Source: an uncultured Parolsenella sp. (GTDB taxonomy: Bacteria > Actinomycetota > Coriobacteriia > Coriobacteriales > Atopobiaceae). Taken from it: a stretch of 64,000 nt of DNA. The notes beneath the pieces were generated by a model. That model ran no database searches, had not been told where the DNA came from, and was given only the letters and a program-made list of their open reading frames with translations. Both the position numbers and the translations under genes were made by a program. Below, one piece after another: positions 41,390 to 50,186 of this stretch (position 1 is its first letter; every line of letters starts with the position of its first letter). The DNA is taken from assembly GCF_934660935.1 (NCBI RefSeq), contig NZ_CAKUIH010000010.1, positions 6,204 to 70,203 on the forward strand. Direction: 5' to 3'.

Positions 41390-41435
41390 ATAGAAACAAT
41401 CGCCCGTCCCGCCAAGAAAACGGAACGAGCGATTG
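41390..41435 (-). terminator. Terminator of the xanthine dehydrogenase-type operon
   Basis: On the minus strand CAATCGCTCGTTCCG (from 41435) pairs with CGGGACGGGCGATTG (to 41397), 15 bp with two G-U pairs, followed by TTTCTATT. Confidence 0.7.
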
Positions 41436-41518
41436 ATTAGCCCAAGCAGCTTGCGCAAACAGCCTTACGAGAGCGCCCGAAAAGGCGCGCCGGGAACACA
41501 GCGGCTCCGTCCACGAAA

Positions 41519-41621
41519 GGGCCGCCTGGGGTGCTGAAGCAAACATTCCGCAGCGCCAACACCCTCGTTTAGCACAAAGCACTCGCCCGCGAGGACGTTT
41601 GCGAAGCACCCCAGGCGGCCC
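41519..41621. repeat. 103-bp element with 17-bp perfect terminal inverted repeats
   Basis: GGGCCGCCTGGGGTGCT (41519-41535) and its exact complement (41605-41621) bound a 69-nt interior; the complementarity resumes after a short mismatch with GCAAAC/GTTTGC. It begins 15 nt past the xdhA stop. It could be a large RNA hairpin in the operon 3' end or a MITE-like element; no target duplication is evident. Confidence 0.6.
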
Positions 41622-41636
41622 GCCGGGACCCGTCAG

Positions 41637-44000
41637 CTACTCCTCCCCGAACAGCGCCTTCTCGGGCGTGATCGGAAGCGAGCGCACGTAATTGCCGGTT
41701 GCGTGCGCGACAGCGCTCGCGATGGCGCCAAGCGGCGTGTTGATGACGACCTCGCCGATCGACTTCGCGCCGAACGGACCCGTGGGTTCATAGCTCGGGC
41801 AGAAGTCGATGCGAATCTCAGGCACGTCGAGGCGCGACGGGATCTTGTACTGCATGAAGTTGTTCGTACGCAGGCCACCGTCCGCAGCACGCTGTACGTC
41901 CTCGGTAAGGGCCATGCCGATGCCCTGCGCGATGCCGCCCTCGGCTTGAACGCGCGCGAGGTTCGCGTTGGCGACGGTGCCGCAGTCGACGGCGGAAACG
42001 TAATCGACCACCGTGACCTTACCCGTGGCCTTGTCGACATCGACCTCGGCGATACCCGCCATGAAGGGCGGGGGCGAAACAGGCTGGGAGTTGGACGCAT
42101 GCGCCGAGAGGAAGCCCGGCTGGAGGCCAAAGCCAATGAGACGGCCGGAGAGATCGTCCAAGGTCATCTCACGCATCTTACCCGAGGCGATCTCGCCGAC
42201 GGTGAGCACCTCGTCATCGTCGTCTGCGACGAAGATGCGGCCGCCGTCGAGGTCGAGCGCAGACGGCTCGACACCCATGACGCGACCTGCCTGCTCGAGG
42301 ATCTTCTCGCGCAGCTCGGTCGCGGCCTTCACGACAGCCATGCCCGTAACGTACGTGCCGGAGCTCGCGTAGGAGCCACAGTCGAAAGGCGAGGTGTCCG
42401 TGTCGACGCCGTTCACCACGATGCGGTTGGTGCTGCAACCGAGGACCTCTGCCGCGAACTGGGCGAGGATCGTGTCGCCGCCAGTGCCCACGTCGGTCGC
42501 GCCCATGTTGAGCACGTAGAAGCCGTCATCCTCGAGGCGCAGGTCGACAGATCCGATGTCGACGTTGGAAATGCCGGAGCCCTGCATGGTGAGGGCGACG
42601 CCCAGGGAGCGCACGCGATCGCCCAGGTCACGGGCGAGCGGCTTGTTCTTCCAGTTAATCATCTCCATGGCGCGGCGCAGGCAGTCATCGAGACGGCAGC
42701 TCTCGAGCTTCTCGTTGTAGTACTGCGGCATGGTCTCGCCCTCGTGGACGATATTGGCGAGGCGCATCTCGCACGGATCGATGCCGAGCTTGTCCGCCAT
42801 CTCGTTGACGGCGCTCTCGACCGCGAACTGGCCCTGCGTGGCACCGTAGCCACGGAAGGCGCCGCCAGGCGTCGTGTTGGTGTAGACGACGTCATAGGAG
42901 AAGCGGCTCGCGCGGACGTGGTTGTAGATCGGGAGCGACTTGTGACCGACGAGGCCGATGGTCGTGGGCGCGTGATAGCCGTAGGCACCGGCGTCAGATA
43001 GCGCATAGAGGTCGATGGCCGTGATCGTGCCGTCGTTCATGGCGCCGAGGCGGACGTGCATGCGCACCTTGTGGCGAGTATTGCCACTCGCCATGGTCTC
43101 CTCGCGCGTGTAGATGCACTTGCATGGGTGGCCGAGCTTATAGGCGCAGAACGCGGAGTAGACCTCGTTGCAGCCGGTCTGCTTGGCACCGAATCCACCG
43201 CCGACGCGGGGCTTGATGATTCGGACGCGGCTCTTGGGAATCTGGAGAGCGATGGAGACCTGACGACGGATGTGGAACGGCACCTGCGTGGAGGCGACCA
43301 CGCACACGCGGTCCTGGGCATCCGTGTAGGCATAGGAGCTGAAGGGCTCCATCATCGACTGCTCGGTCGCCTGGGTCTCGTAGACGCGGTCGATGACGAC
43401 GTCAGACTCCTCGAACGCGCGCTCGAGGTCACCGTGCTCGGAGACCTCGTGGCAGACGAGGTTACGCTTGAAGTCCTCGCCCATGGGCACATAGGCGCGG
43501 ATGTCATCCTCGTCATGAACGATCGTGGGGTTGTCGAGCGCCTCCTTGAAGTCGAGAACGGCGGGAAGAACCTCGTAGTCGACCTTGATGAGGCGCATGG
43601 CGGCGTTGATGGCGAGTTCGTCCGTGCCGACCACGATGGCAACCTCGTCGCCGACGTAGCGCACGGTACGGTCGAGAATCATCGTGTCGTACGGGCTCAT
43701 CTCGCGGAAGCTCTGGCCGGCGAGCGTGTAGCGCACCTGGGGGACGTCCTCGTAGGTGTAGATGGCGACGATGCCGTCGATGCGGCGGGCGCGCGAGGCG
43801 TCGATGGAGCGGATGCGCGCGTGCGCGTGGGGCGAACGCAGCAGTTTGACGATGTAGGAGTCGCGCGGGGCAAGGTCGTTCGTGTAGACCGCACGGCCCT
43901 CGAGCAGGCCCTTCGCGTCCTTCTTGACAACGGCGTGAGAAAGCTGGCGAAGCTCGCCGGCGCGGGAGTCAGAGACGACGCTCTCACCGATGGTTCCCAT
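41637..44000 (-). CDS. xdhA: Xanthine dehydrogenase-type molybdenum hydroxylase, Mo-binding subunit
   Basis: A 787-aa protein of the xanthine oxidase family. The N-terminal domain has DAKGLLEGRAVYTND and LRSPHAHARI. Molybdopterin-binding segments include GGGFGAKQ and GGAFRGYGATQGQFAVES, and the C-terminal active-site Glu is in GAKSIGEVVI. The QSMMEPF motif replaces the more usual MEPH, so the substrate may not be xanthine itself. It overlaps the [2Fe-2S] subunit gene by one base (TAATG), and the three-gene order FAD, FeS, Mo is typical. It hydroxylates a purine or other N-heterocycle. Confidence 0.92.
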   Translation of the reverse strand: MGTIGESVVSDSRAGELRQLSHAVVKKDAKGLLEGRAVYTNDLAPRDSYIVKLLRSPHAHARIRSIDASRARRIDGIVAIYTYEDVPQVRYTLAGQSFREMSPYDTMILDRTVRYVGDEVAIVVGTDELAINAAMRLIKVDYEVLPAVLDFKEALDNPTIVHDEDDIRAYVPMGEDFKRNLVCHEVSEHGDLERAFEESDVVIDRVYETQATEQSMMEPFSSYAYTDAQDRVCVVASTQVPFHIRRQVSIALQIPKSRVRIIKPRVGGGFGAKQTGCNEVYSAFCAYKLGHPCKCIYTREETMASGNTRHKVRMHVRLGAMNDGTITAIDLYALSDAGAYGYHAPTTIGLVGHKSLPIYNHVRASRFSYDVVYTNTTPGGAFRGYGATQGQFAVESAVNEMADKLGIDPCEMRLANIVHEGETMPQYYNEKLESCRLDDCLRRAMEMINWKNKPLARDLGDRVRSLGVALTMQGSGISNVDIGSVDLRLEDDGFYVLNMGATDVGTGGDTILAQFAAEVLGCSTNRIVVNGVDTDTSPFDCGSYASSGTYVTGMAVVKAATELREKILEQAGRVMGVEPSALDLDGGRIFVADDDDEVLTVGEIASGKMREMTLDDLSGRLIGFGLQPGFLSAHASNSQPVSPPPFMAGIAEVDVDKATGKVTVVDYVSAVDCGTVANANLARVQAEGGIAQGIGMALTEDVQRAADGGLRTNNFMQYKIPSRLDVPEIRIDFCPSYEPTGPFGAKSIGEVVINTPLGAIASAVAHATGNYVRSLPITPEKALFGEE

Positions 44001-44539
44001 TAGCGCACCTCCCCTTCGTTCGCGGATGCGTCTGCGGAGGGCGCGACGCCGGTGACTTCCGTGCTTGCAGGGGCCGAAACGCCGGTCACGCGGTCACGCG
44101 CGAGGAAGCGGCGGACGGCGCGAAGCTGGCTCGCGTAGCCCGTGCAACGGCAGAGATTGCCGGAGAGGTAGCGACTGATCGTCTCGTCGTTCGCGTCAGG
44201 GTGGTCACGATCGAGCGCCAGCACGTTCATGACAAGGCCCGGAGAGCAGAAGCCGCACTGCTCGGCGCCCTCCTCCATCATGCAACGCGCGAACTCGGCG
44301 GACTCAGAGCGAAGGCCCTCAAGCGTGGTGACGCGGCGGCCGTTCACGCGAGGCATGTAGACCGCGCAGGACAGAACGGGTGTCTCGTCGAGCCAGACGG
44401 TGCAGAGTCCGCAGTTGGTGGTCTCACAGCCGCACTTGACGCTCTTGTAGCCGCGCTCGCGCAGGAAGTCGAGCAGGCGCGTGTCGGGGCGCACGTCAAC
44501 GGAGACGTATTCGTCGTTAATGAAGAAGCTTACGAGCAT
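44000..44539 (-). CDS. xdhC: Xanthine dehydrogenase-type [2Fe-2S] subunit
   Basis: A 179-aa protein with two [2Fe-2S] clusters. The plant-ferredoxin domain has KCGCETTNCGLC plus a later Cys in SCAVYMP; the C-terminal helical domain has QCGFCSPG and LCRCTGY. It transfers electrons from the Mo site to FAD. The C-terminal tail (about 155-179) is an Ala/Ser/Glu-rich extension. One-base overlaps with both neighbouring genes indicate strict translational coupling. Confidence 0.95.
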   Translation of the reverse strand: MLVSFFINDEYVSVDVRPDTRLLDFLRERGYKSVKCGCETTNCGLCTVWLDETPVLSCAVYMPRVNGRRVTTLEGLRSESAEFARCMMEEGAEQCGFCSPGLVMNVLALDRDHPDANDETISRYLSGNLCRCTGYASQLRAVRRFLARDRVTGVSAPASTEVTGVAPSADASANEGEVR

Positions 44540-45426
44540 TAGTTGTCACCCTCCCCCGTCTTGGGTCCCTCGGCGTCATGCAGGTCGCCGGAGCACACGG
44601 TGCGCGGAGCAGGCGTGAAGGCAGAAGCGGGGATGGGGTCGAGGCCTGCCGCGACGCGAATGGCACGACGACCAAGCTCGCGGGCGAGGTGGCGGCGATA
44701 GCGCTCGGAGCCGCGCATGTTACCGCTCATCGGCAGCTCGGCGAGGCGGGCGCAAGAGGCGTCAAGCTCCTCGTCCGTGAACTCGAGCGGAAGGCCGAGG
44801 CGATCGCCCTCGACGAGGCGGGCGCGACACGGGCGGGCACCGACGGTGACGTGCCAGGCGCCTCCCCAGGCGGCGGCACAGACGTTCAGGACCGGGAAGT
44901 CCGTCGCGGAGTTGCGGAGCGCCTGGAAATTGGCGGCGTAGTCATGCTTGTGCACGATCACGTGGGTGAGGATGTCGCGCTCGTAGGGCATGGAGGCGAA
45001 GGTGGCGAGGCTCACGATGCCGGCACCGACGAGCTCAACCTCCGTATCGAGGGTGAGCAGCGAGGTGAGGACATCCGAGAAGCCAAAGCGGCCAAAGACC
45101 GAGCCGCCGACGGTGGCGCAGTTGCGCATCTGCACGCCAACCACGTCCTGGACGGCATCGCGGAAGACGTTGCCAGTGGCCTCATTGAAGGCGACGTGGC
45201 GCTCGAGCTCGTGCAGCGTCACCATGGCGCCGATCACGAAGCTGTCGGGGGTTTCCTCGATCTGGTCGAGGCCGAGGTTCGACAGGTCAATCATCGTGCT
45301 GATTCGCCTGTCTTGGAGGCGCAGCCAGACCCCGCCGCCGAGGACGCGATTCATGCGTCCCTTCCGGAGAAGCTCGTACGCCTCCTCTGCGGTGTCTGGA
45401 CGCGCATAGTTCTTAAATTGGAGCAC
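44539..45426 (-). CDS. xdhB: Xanthine dehydrogenase-type FAD-binding subunit
   Basis: A 295-aa CO-dehydrogenase flavoprotein family subunit. GGGVWLRL is the FAD loop near the N-terminus, CATVGGSVFGRFGFSDVL is the second FAD segment, and a C-terminal CODH_FAD_C-like domain ends the protein. It passes electrons to NAD+ or a partner. First gene of the operon. A GltD-like FAD/FeS oxidoreductase gene lies upstream on the same strand and may be its electron partner. The upstream gap holds a branched hairpin (45514-45575). Confidence 0.93.
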   Translation of the reverse strand: MLQFKNYARPDTAEEAYELLRKGRMNRVLGGGVWLRLQDRRISTMIDLSNLGLDQIEETPDSFVIGAMVTLHELERHVAFNEATGNVFRDAVQDVVGVQMRNCATVGGSVFGRFGFSDVLTSLLTLDTEVELVGAGIVSLATFASMPYERDILTHVIVHKHDYAANFQALRNSATDFPVLNVCAAAWGGAWHVTVGARPCRARLVEGDRLGLPLEFTDEELDASCARLAELPMSGNMRGSERYRRHLARELGRRAIRVAAGLDPIPASAFTPAPRTVCSGDLHDAEGPKTGEGDN

Positions 45427-45513
45427 GGTTCTCCTTCGGATGCTCTGACGCCCGCCGCGGCGATTAACACGCCGGGCAGGACGCCCATCTGTAGGGCCGC
45501 ACGAACATGCGAG

Positions 45514-45575
45514 AACGGCCCCCTCTTATCCTTACTCGTCAATCCTATCGGATAGGAACCGACGACGGGGCCGTT
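45514..45575 (-). promoter_or_regulatory. Branched RNA structure in the leader of the xdh operon
   Basis: AACGGCCCC (45514-45522) pairs with GGGGCCGTT (45567-45575), enclosing a second hairpin TCCTAT/ATAGGA (45543-45557). It lies 88-149 nt before xdhB. Without a T-tract it is not an obvious terminator and could be a regulatory leader. The rest of 45427-45770 holds a near-duplicate GTCGTCCGGCG (45658, 45702) and a hairpin GCCCGCCGGC/GCCGGCGGGC (45724-45759) just after the GltD-like stop. Confidence 0.4.
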
Positions 45576-45770
45576 TAACAGCAAAAATACAATTATGGCG
45601 TGCTAGTTTCTCCCACATAACGCCGATGATTGGCTGGAGGGTCGCGAGATGGCACGGGTCGTCCGGCGCAATGTCACCCGACATAGGGCCGCCAGGCGTA
45701 AGTCGTCCGGCGTAGGGTCGCCTGCCCGCCGGCCCCCAGTGTTCCGCGAGCCGGCGGGCGAGATTGCGCG

Positions 45771-47063
45771 CTACACGTCCATGATGCCGTGCACGTGGTG
45801 GATGTAGCCTAGCGGCTCTTTCTCAACATCGCCGGCGGCAGCCTTGGCGTCGAGGTACTCGAGCATGGACTCGGCAACTCGCTTGGCGCCCTCGACGGCA
45901 TGAACGACGGTCTTGGAGCCCGTCACCACGTCACCTGCGGCAAACACGCCATCGACCGTAGTCATACCACGCTCGTCGGTGAGGAGCAGGCCCCGCTCCC
46001 CACCCTCGAGGCCGGGCGTCGTGAGAATGAGCTTGTTCTTTGGGCCCTGGCTGATGCAGATGATCGTGGAGTCCGCGTCGTACTGGACGAGGTCGTTGTC
46101 GAAGCCGATGACGTTGTCCTCCTCGTCAAAGATGGCGCGCTTGAAGACGGGACCGTCCTCCGTGAGCATCGTGATTGCCCCGCCATAGGCGACCTCGGCA
46201 CCTTCGAGCTCGGCATATGCGAGCTCGTCCGGGCTGGCGGTGACTTCCTTCGAGCGCGAGTACATGGTCACGTGGCGGGCGCCGCGGCGAAGCGCCGTAC
46301 GCGCGACGTCGACCGCAGAGTTTCCCACGCCGATGATGGCGACCGTCTCGCCCAACTCGAAGGCCGTCGGGTCCGCAAGGTAGTCGACCGAGAAGTGCAC
46401 GTTGGCGAGGGACTCACCACGCATGCCGAGGGTTCGCGGGCGCCAGACGCCAGTGCCCACGAAGACGCACTCGTAGCCGTCACGGAAGAGGTCGCGAATC
46501 TCGAGGGCGCCGCCGATCGTCGTGTTTGCGCGGAACATGATGCCCATGTCCGCCATGCGCTTCGCGTAGCGATCGAGGACGGAGCTCGGGAGGCGAAACT
46601 CCGGGATGCCGTAGCGCATGACCCCGCCGATGCGCTCCTTCGAGTCGAAAATCGTGACGCCGTAGCCCTCATGAGCGAGCTTCACGGCAACAGTGATGCC
46701 CGCGGGCCCGGCCCCGATGACAGCAACCGAGCGACCGTTGGCAGGCTTGCGCTCAATCTGCATACGCTCGAGGTAGAGGTCTGAGATGAAGTTCTCGATG
46801 GCGGAGAAGTGAACGGGAGTGTCCTTGCGGCCACGGATGCAATGGCCCTCGCACTGGCCCTCGTGATTGCACACCGTGGAGCACACGACGGAGAGCGGGT
46901 TGTTCTCAAAGAGCATCGCTCCGGCCTCGTTGAGCTTGCCGTCCTTGAACAAGCGAATAACCTCGGGGATGTTGGTGGAGACGGGGCAGCCCTTCTGACA
47001 CATGGGGTTCTTGCACTGGAGACAACGGTCCGCTTCTTCGATGATATGGATTGCCACGGGCAC
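45771..47063 (-). CDS. GltD-like NAD(P)H oxidoreductase (glutamate synthase small-subunit family)
   Basis: A 430-aa protein. The N-terminal Fer4_20 domain has CLQCKNPMCQKGCPV and CSTVCNHEGQCEGHC for [4Fe-4S] clusters. VAVIGAGPAGITVAVKLAHEGY binds FAD, a second Rossmann fold (IIGVGNSAVDVARTAL) binds NAD(P)H, and VFAAGDVVTGSKTVVHAV is the FAD-ribityl motif. Stand-alone GltD proteins feed electrons to partner enzymes or act as NADPH-dependent glutamate synthase. Its position upstream of the molybdenum hydroxylase operon suggests redox coupling to that enzyme. GTG 47063, with GGAAAGGG upstream, is the chosen start. Confidence 0.9.
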   Translation of the reverse strand: MPVAIHIIEEADRCLQCKNPMCQKGCPVSTNIPEVIRLFKDGKLNEAGAMLFENNPLSVVCSTVCNHEGQCEGHCIRGRKDTPVHFSAIENFISDLYLERMQIERKPANGRSVAVIGAGPAGITVAVKLAHEGYGVTIFDSKERIGGVMRYGIPEFRLPSSVLDRYAKRMADMGIMFRANTTIGGALEIRDLFRDGYECVFVGTGVWRPRTLGMRGESLANVHFSVDYLADPTAFELGETVAIIGVGNSAVDVARTALRRGARHVTMYSRSKEVTASPDELAYAELEGAEVAYGGAITMLTEDGPVFKRAIFDEEDNVIGFDNDLVQYDADSTIICISQGPKNKLILTTPGLEGGERGLLLTDERGMTTVDGVFAAGDVVTGSKTVVHAVEGAKRVAESMLEYLDAKAAAGDVEKEPLGYIHHVHGIMDV

Positions 47064-47156
47064 GCACCCTTTCCTCGAGTCGCATCATGCGGCTCGCTTA
47101 GGTTGTCTACTTTTCCGTGGTCAACTTTAACATGACAAATCAAGGCTGCACGCGAG

Positions 47157-48320
47157 TCAGGGCCTCGACACACGACATGCACGAGTCCCGAGCAAGAACG
47201 CACGCGCCACGGACTCCCCCGCGATGGGTAACAGCGTCGCGGCGTCCGCCATGCACTCCTCGAGCGTCGAAGGCCCGATGACGGCGGGAAGCACGAGGTC
47301 AACCCCACTCTTGTAGACCTCGCCAAGGTCCTCGGCGCGACCGCCCACCACCGCCACGACGGGAATTCCCCTGGCCTTGGCGCGACGAGCAACGCCCACG
47401 GGAGCCTTGCCAAACGCGGACTGTGCGTCCATGCGTCCCTCGCCGGTGATAACGAGGTCGACTCCTTCGAGCGCCTCGTCAATATGGATGGCATCAAGCA
47501 CGAACTCGATGCCGCGCTCGACACGCGCGCCGCAAAATGCCGTTAGCGCCGCACCGAGGCCGCCGGCAGCGCCCGCTCCCGGCACGGCGTCGATGTCACG
47601 CCCGCATATGGCTTCGAGCATGCGCGCGTAGGAGCGCATCCAGGAATCGGCGGCAGCCACGTCGCGGACGTCGATGCCCTTCTGGGGACCATATATCGCG
47701 ACGGCGCCAGAGGGGCCCGTCAGGGGATTCGTGACATCCGTTATGGCAACGATGTCCGTATCTGCCAACCTCGGGTCGAGACCCGCAAGATCGATGCGAG
47801 CGAGGTCTCTGAGACCGGCGAGCCCCGGAGCGACATCCTCCTCGTTCACGTTAAGAAAGCGGGCCCCAAAGGCTTTGGCCATGCCGGAGCCGCCGTCGCT
47901 CGTGGCGGATCCGCCGAGACCCACGTAGATGTGACGGACGCCAGCATCCAGGGCGTCGCCTATGAGCTGGCCCACGCCGTACGATGAGGCAAGCAGGGCG
48001 TTCGAGCGATTCTGCTCCACGAGCGTGATCCCCGCCGCCTCCGCCATCTCGATGATGGCGCAGTCTCGGTCGAAGAGCCCGTAGCGCGCGCAGACGGTGT
48101 CGCCGAGAGGGCCAAGAACGTCCACTTCGCGGATCTCGCCATTTCGAGCGGCAATGACGGCATCCACCGTGCCCTCCCCGCCGTCAGCGATAGCCAGGCG
48201 CTTGACGTTCGCCCGCGGGAAAACCCTACGAATGCCCTGCTCTATAAGCTCAGCCACACGAAAGCTCGACGCAGAGCCCTTGAACGAGTCGGACGCGATG
48301 AGAATGGAAGGCTCGGTCAC
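47157..48320 (-). CDS. glxK: Glycerate kinase (GlxK/GarK family)
   Basis: A 387-aa protein: ILIASDSFKGSASSFRVAELIEQG at the N-terminus, ADGGEGTVDAV, VGLGGSATSDGGSGMAKAFG and ITGEGRMDAQSAFGKAPVGVA are diagnostic of the GK-I glycerate 2-kinase family. It phosphorylates D-glycerate with ATP. With the tartronate semialdehyde reductase-like protein at 4.7 kb it could complete glyoxylate-to-glycerate metabolism. The start is GTG 48320, with AAAGG 9 nt upstream; a longer frame would run through a palindromic repeat and is rejected. Confidence 0.92.
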   Translation of the reverse strand: MTEPSILIASDSFKGSASSFRVAELIEQGIRRVFPRANVKRLAIADGGEGTVDAVIAARNGEIREVDVLGPLGDTVCARYGLFDRDCAIIEMAEAAGITLVEQNRSNALLASSYGVGQLIGDALDAGVRHIYVGLGGSATSDGGSGMAKAFGARFLNVNEEDVAPGLAGLRDLARIDLAGLDPRLADTDIVAITDVTNPLTGPSGAVAIYGPQKGIDVRDVAAADSWMRSYARMLEAICGRDIDAVPGAGAAGGLGAALTAFCGARVERGIEFVLDAIHIDEALEGVDLVITGEGRMDAQSAFGKAPVGVARRAKARGIPVVAVVGGRAEDLGEVYKSGVDLVLPAVIGPSTLEECMADAATLLPIAGESVARAFLLGTRACRVSRP

Positions 48321-48347
48321 CGGAGGATCCTTTCCCCTATGGCAGCG

Positions 48348-48392
48348 GCACAATGGTTGACAAAGGGACAGTCCCTTTGTCAACCATTGTGC
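48348..48392. repeat. Palindromic repeat copy 2 (AAAGGGAC-a-GTCCCTTT core, GTTGAC flank)
   Basis: Two perfect 22-nt arms around one A; the inner arm is GGTTGACAAAGGGAC. It lies in the divergent glxK / substrate-binding protein region, 28 nt upstream of glxK. A terminator role is unlikely here since no gene ends nearby. Confidence 0.85.
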
Positions 48393-48440
48393 ACCTCTTT
48401 CTGTTAACACGACCGTTACTAAGAACGCGTTGTATCGCAC

Positions 48441-48487
48441 ACTTTAGTCTGCTAAAGTCCTTGTCAGCAACTTTAGCAAACTAAAGT
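48441..48487. promoter_or_regulatory. Twin operator ACTTTAG-N4-CTAAAGT
   Basis: Two perfect copies of the same palindrome, ACTTTAGTCTGCTAAAGT (48441-48458) and ACTTTAGCAAACTAAAGT (48470-48487), have centres 29 bp apart. They lie in the divergent region between glxK and the amino-acid importer. Identical 7-nt half sites with a free spacer indicate a dimeric repressor or activator. The regulator is not encoded next to it. Confidence 0.75.
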
Positions 48488-48542
48488 GCCAAGGGACGAC
48501 ACGCAGGCGCTCAGCGTCCCCAGGCACCCCAAGGAGGCTCTC

Positions 48543-49415
48543 ATGCGCACCAACGACTCCATCTCTCGCCGTCAGTTCCTCTCCCTCGCAGGCGGCATCG
48601 CCGCCGTTTGCGGCCTCGGCCTCGTCGGCTGTGGCTCTGGCTCCGGCTCCACGACGACTGCCGCCACAGCCAGTACCACGGCAGAGGCCGCCGACGACTC
48701 CGCGAACATCACCAAGCTGACCGTCGGCTTCGACCAGGAATACCCGCCCTACGGCTTCGTCGGCGATGACGGCCAGTTCACCGGCTTCGACCTCGACCTC
48801 GCTGCCGAGGTGTGCCGCCGCAACAGCTGGGAGGTCGAGTTCGAGCCGATTGACTGGGACGCCAAGGACACCCAGCTCAACTCCGGCGTGATCACCTGCA
48901 TCTGGAACGGCTTCACCATGGAGGGCCGCGAGGATGACTACACCTTCTCCGCCCCCTACATGAAGAACGGCCAGGTCGTCGTCGTGAAGAAGGACTCTGG
49001 CATCTCCGGCCTCGACGACCTCGCGGGCAAGAACGTCATCACCCAGACCGACTCCGCCGCCCTCGAGGTGCTGCAGGGCGACAAGGCGGACCTCGCGGCG
49101 ACGTTCGCCGGCCTCGAGACCATCGGCGACTACAACACCGCGTTCATGCAGCTCGAGTCCGGCGCCGTCGACGCCGTTGCCTGCGACCTCTCCATCGCCG
49201 AATACCAACTCTCCGCAAAGCCCGACGCCTATGCCAAGCTTGACGAGGACCTCTCCACCGAGAACTACGCCGCGGGCTTCAAGAAGGGCTCCCAGGCCCT
49301 CGCCGACAAGGTCACCGAGACCCTCAAGGCCATGGACGCGGATGGCTTCGTCAAGGAGCTGTGCGAGAAGTACGCGAGCTACGGCATCTCGTACGAGAAC
49401 TGGGAGCTCAAGTAG
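48543..49415 (+). CDS. Amino acid ABC transporter substrate-binding protein, Tat lipoprotein
   Basis: A 290-aa protein with twin-arginine leader SRRQFLSLAGG and lipobox LVGC, then a Ser/Thr/Ala linker and a family-3 binding domain: LTVGFDQEYPPYGFVGDDGQFTGF is split over the usual first strand and loop, followed by FDLDLAAEVCRR and VDAVACDLSIAEYQL. AAGGAGG lies 5 nt before the ATG. First gene of the importer; permease and ATPase follow. Twin operator sites lie directly upstream. Confidence 0.94.
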   Translation: MRTNDSISRRQFLSLAGGIAAVCGLGLVGCGSGSGSTTTAATASTTAEAADDSANITKLTVGFDQEYPPYGFVGDDGQFTGFDLDLAAEVCRRNSWEVEFEPIDWDAKDTQLNSGVITCIWNGFTMEGREDDYTFSAPYMKNGQVVVVKKDSGISGLDDLAGKNVITQTDSAALEVLQGDKADLAATFAGLETIGDYNTAFMQLESGAVDAVACDLSIAEYQLSAKPDAYAKLDEDLSTENYAAGFKKGSQALADKVTETLKAMDADGFVKELCEKYASYGISYENWELK

Positions 49416-49523
49416 CCAAGGCTCGCCCGCTCTGGGCTCCGCAAGACACCGCACAACACACCCGGCATGCGCCGGCGGCGCCACATCCCAGGCACCGCCG
49501 GCGCGCACGGTACAGGAGGCACC

Positions 49524-50177
49524 ATGGACACAGCAACGATGACGGGCATGCTGATACAGGGCTTTGGCGTGTCGCTCAAGCTCTTTATGCTCACGCTCAT
49601 CGGAGCCATCCCCCTGGGCATACCGGTGGCCCTCGCCCGAATGAGCCGCCTGCGACCGCTGGCTCTGCTCGCGCGGGCGTTCATCAGCGTGCTGCGCGGA
49701 ACACCGCTCATGCTGCAGATGTTCGCGATCTACTTCTCCCCTTATTACGTCTTCGGCATTCAACTCACGCCAGACTCCAAATGGCATGCCTGCGTCGTGG
49801 CGTTCATCATCAACTACGCCGCGTACTTCGCGGAGATCTACCGCTCGGGCATCCAGTCCATACCGCGTGGCCAGTATGAGGCTGCAGAGGTTCTCGGCTA
49901 TTCGAGCTGCCAGACGTTCTTCCGCATCGTCCTCCCCCAGGTTGCCAAGCGCATCCTCCCCGCCATGGGAAACGAGGTCATCACCCTCGTAAAGGACACC
50001 TCGCTCGCCTTCTCCATCGGAGTCGCCGAGATGTTCTCCACCGCCAAGGCGCTCGTGGCGTCTCAGGTGAGCATGGTGCCGTTTGCCATCGCCGCGCTCT
50101 TCTACTGGGTGTTCAACTTCCTGGTGGAGATCGCGCTCGGTGTACTCGAGAAGAAACTCGACTACTACCACGACTAG
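49524..50177 (+). CDS. Amino acid ABC transporter permease
   Basis: A 217-aa permease with about five membrane helices; RGTPLMLQMFAIYF and the EAA loop YEAAEVLGYSSCQTFFRIVLP are typical of the HisM/GlnP family. A single permease gene implies a homodimer. GGAGG precedes ATG 49524. It lies 108 nt after the binding protein and 9 nt before the ATPase. Confidence 0.94.
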   Translation: MDTATMTGMLIQGFGVSLKLFMLTLIGAIPLGIPVALARMSRLRPLALLARAFISVLRGTPLMLQMFAIYFSPYYVFGIQLTPDSKWHACVVAFIINYAAYFAEIYRSGIQSIPRGQYEAAEVLGYSSCQTFFRIVLPQVAKRILPAMGNEVITLVKDTSLAFSIGVAEMFSTAKALVASQVSMVPFAIAALFYWVFNFLVEIALGVLEKKLDYYHD

Positions 50178-50186
50178 GAGGCCTCG

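Larger units (their letters stand above)
41119..41636. other. Intergenic region with operator-like palindrome, terminator and 103-bp inverted-repeat element
   Basis: About 518 nt without a gene. ACTGTAAACAGT (41241-41252) is a perfect palindrome upstream of the importer operon and may be its operator. The xdh terminator (41390-41435) and an inverted-repeat element (41519-41621) are listed separately. Confidence 0.5.

Noticed and set aside
45658..45714. Short near-duplicate GTCGTCCGGCG downstream of the GltD-like gene
   Set aside because: Only two copies, without further structure; not enough to call a repeat family.
48320..48440. N-terminal extension of glycerate kinase to 48440
   Set aside because: The extra frame reads through a palindromic repeat and lacks a ribosome-binding site; GTG 48320 gives the normal family length.
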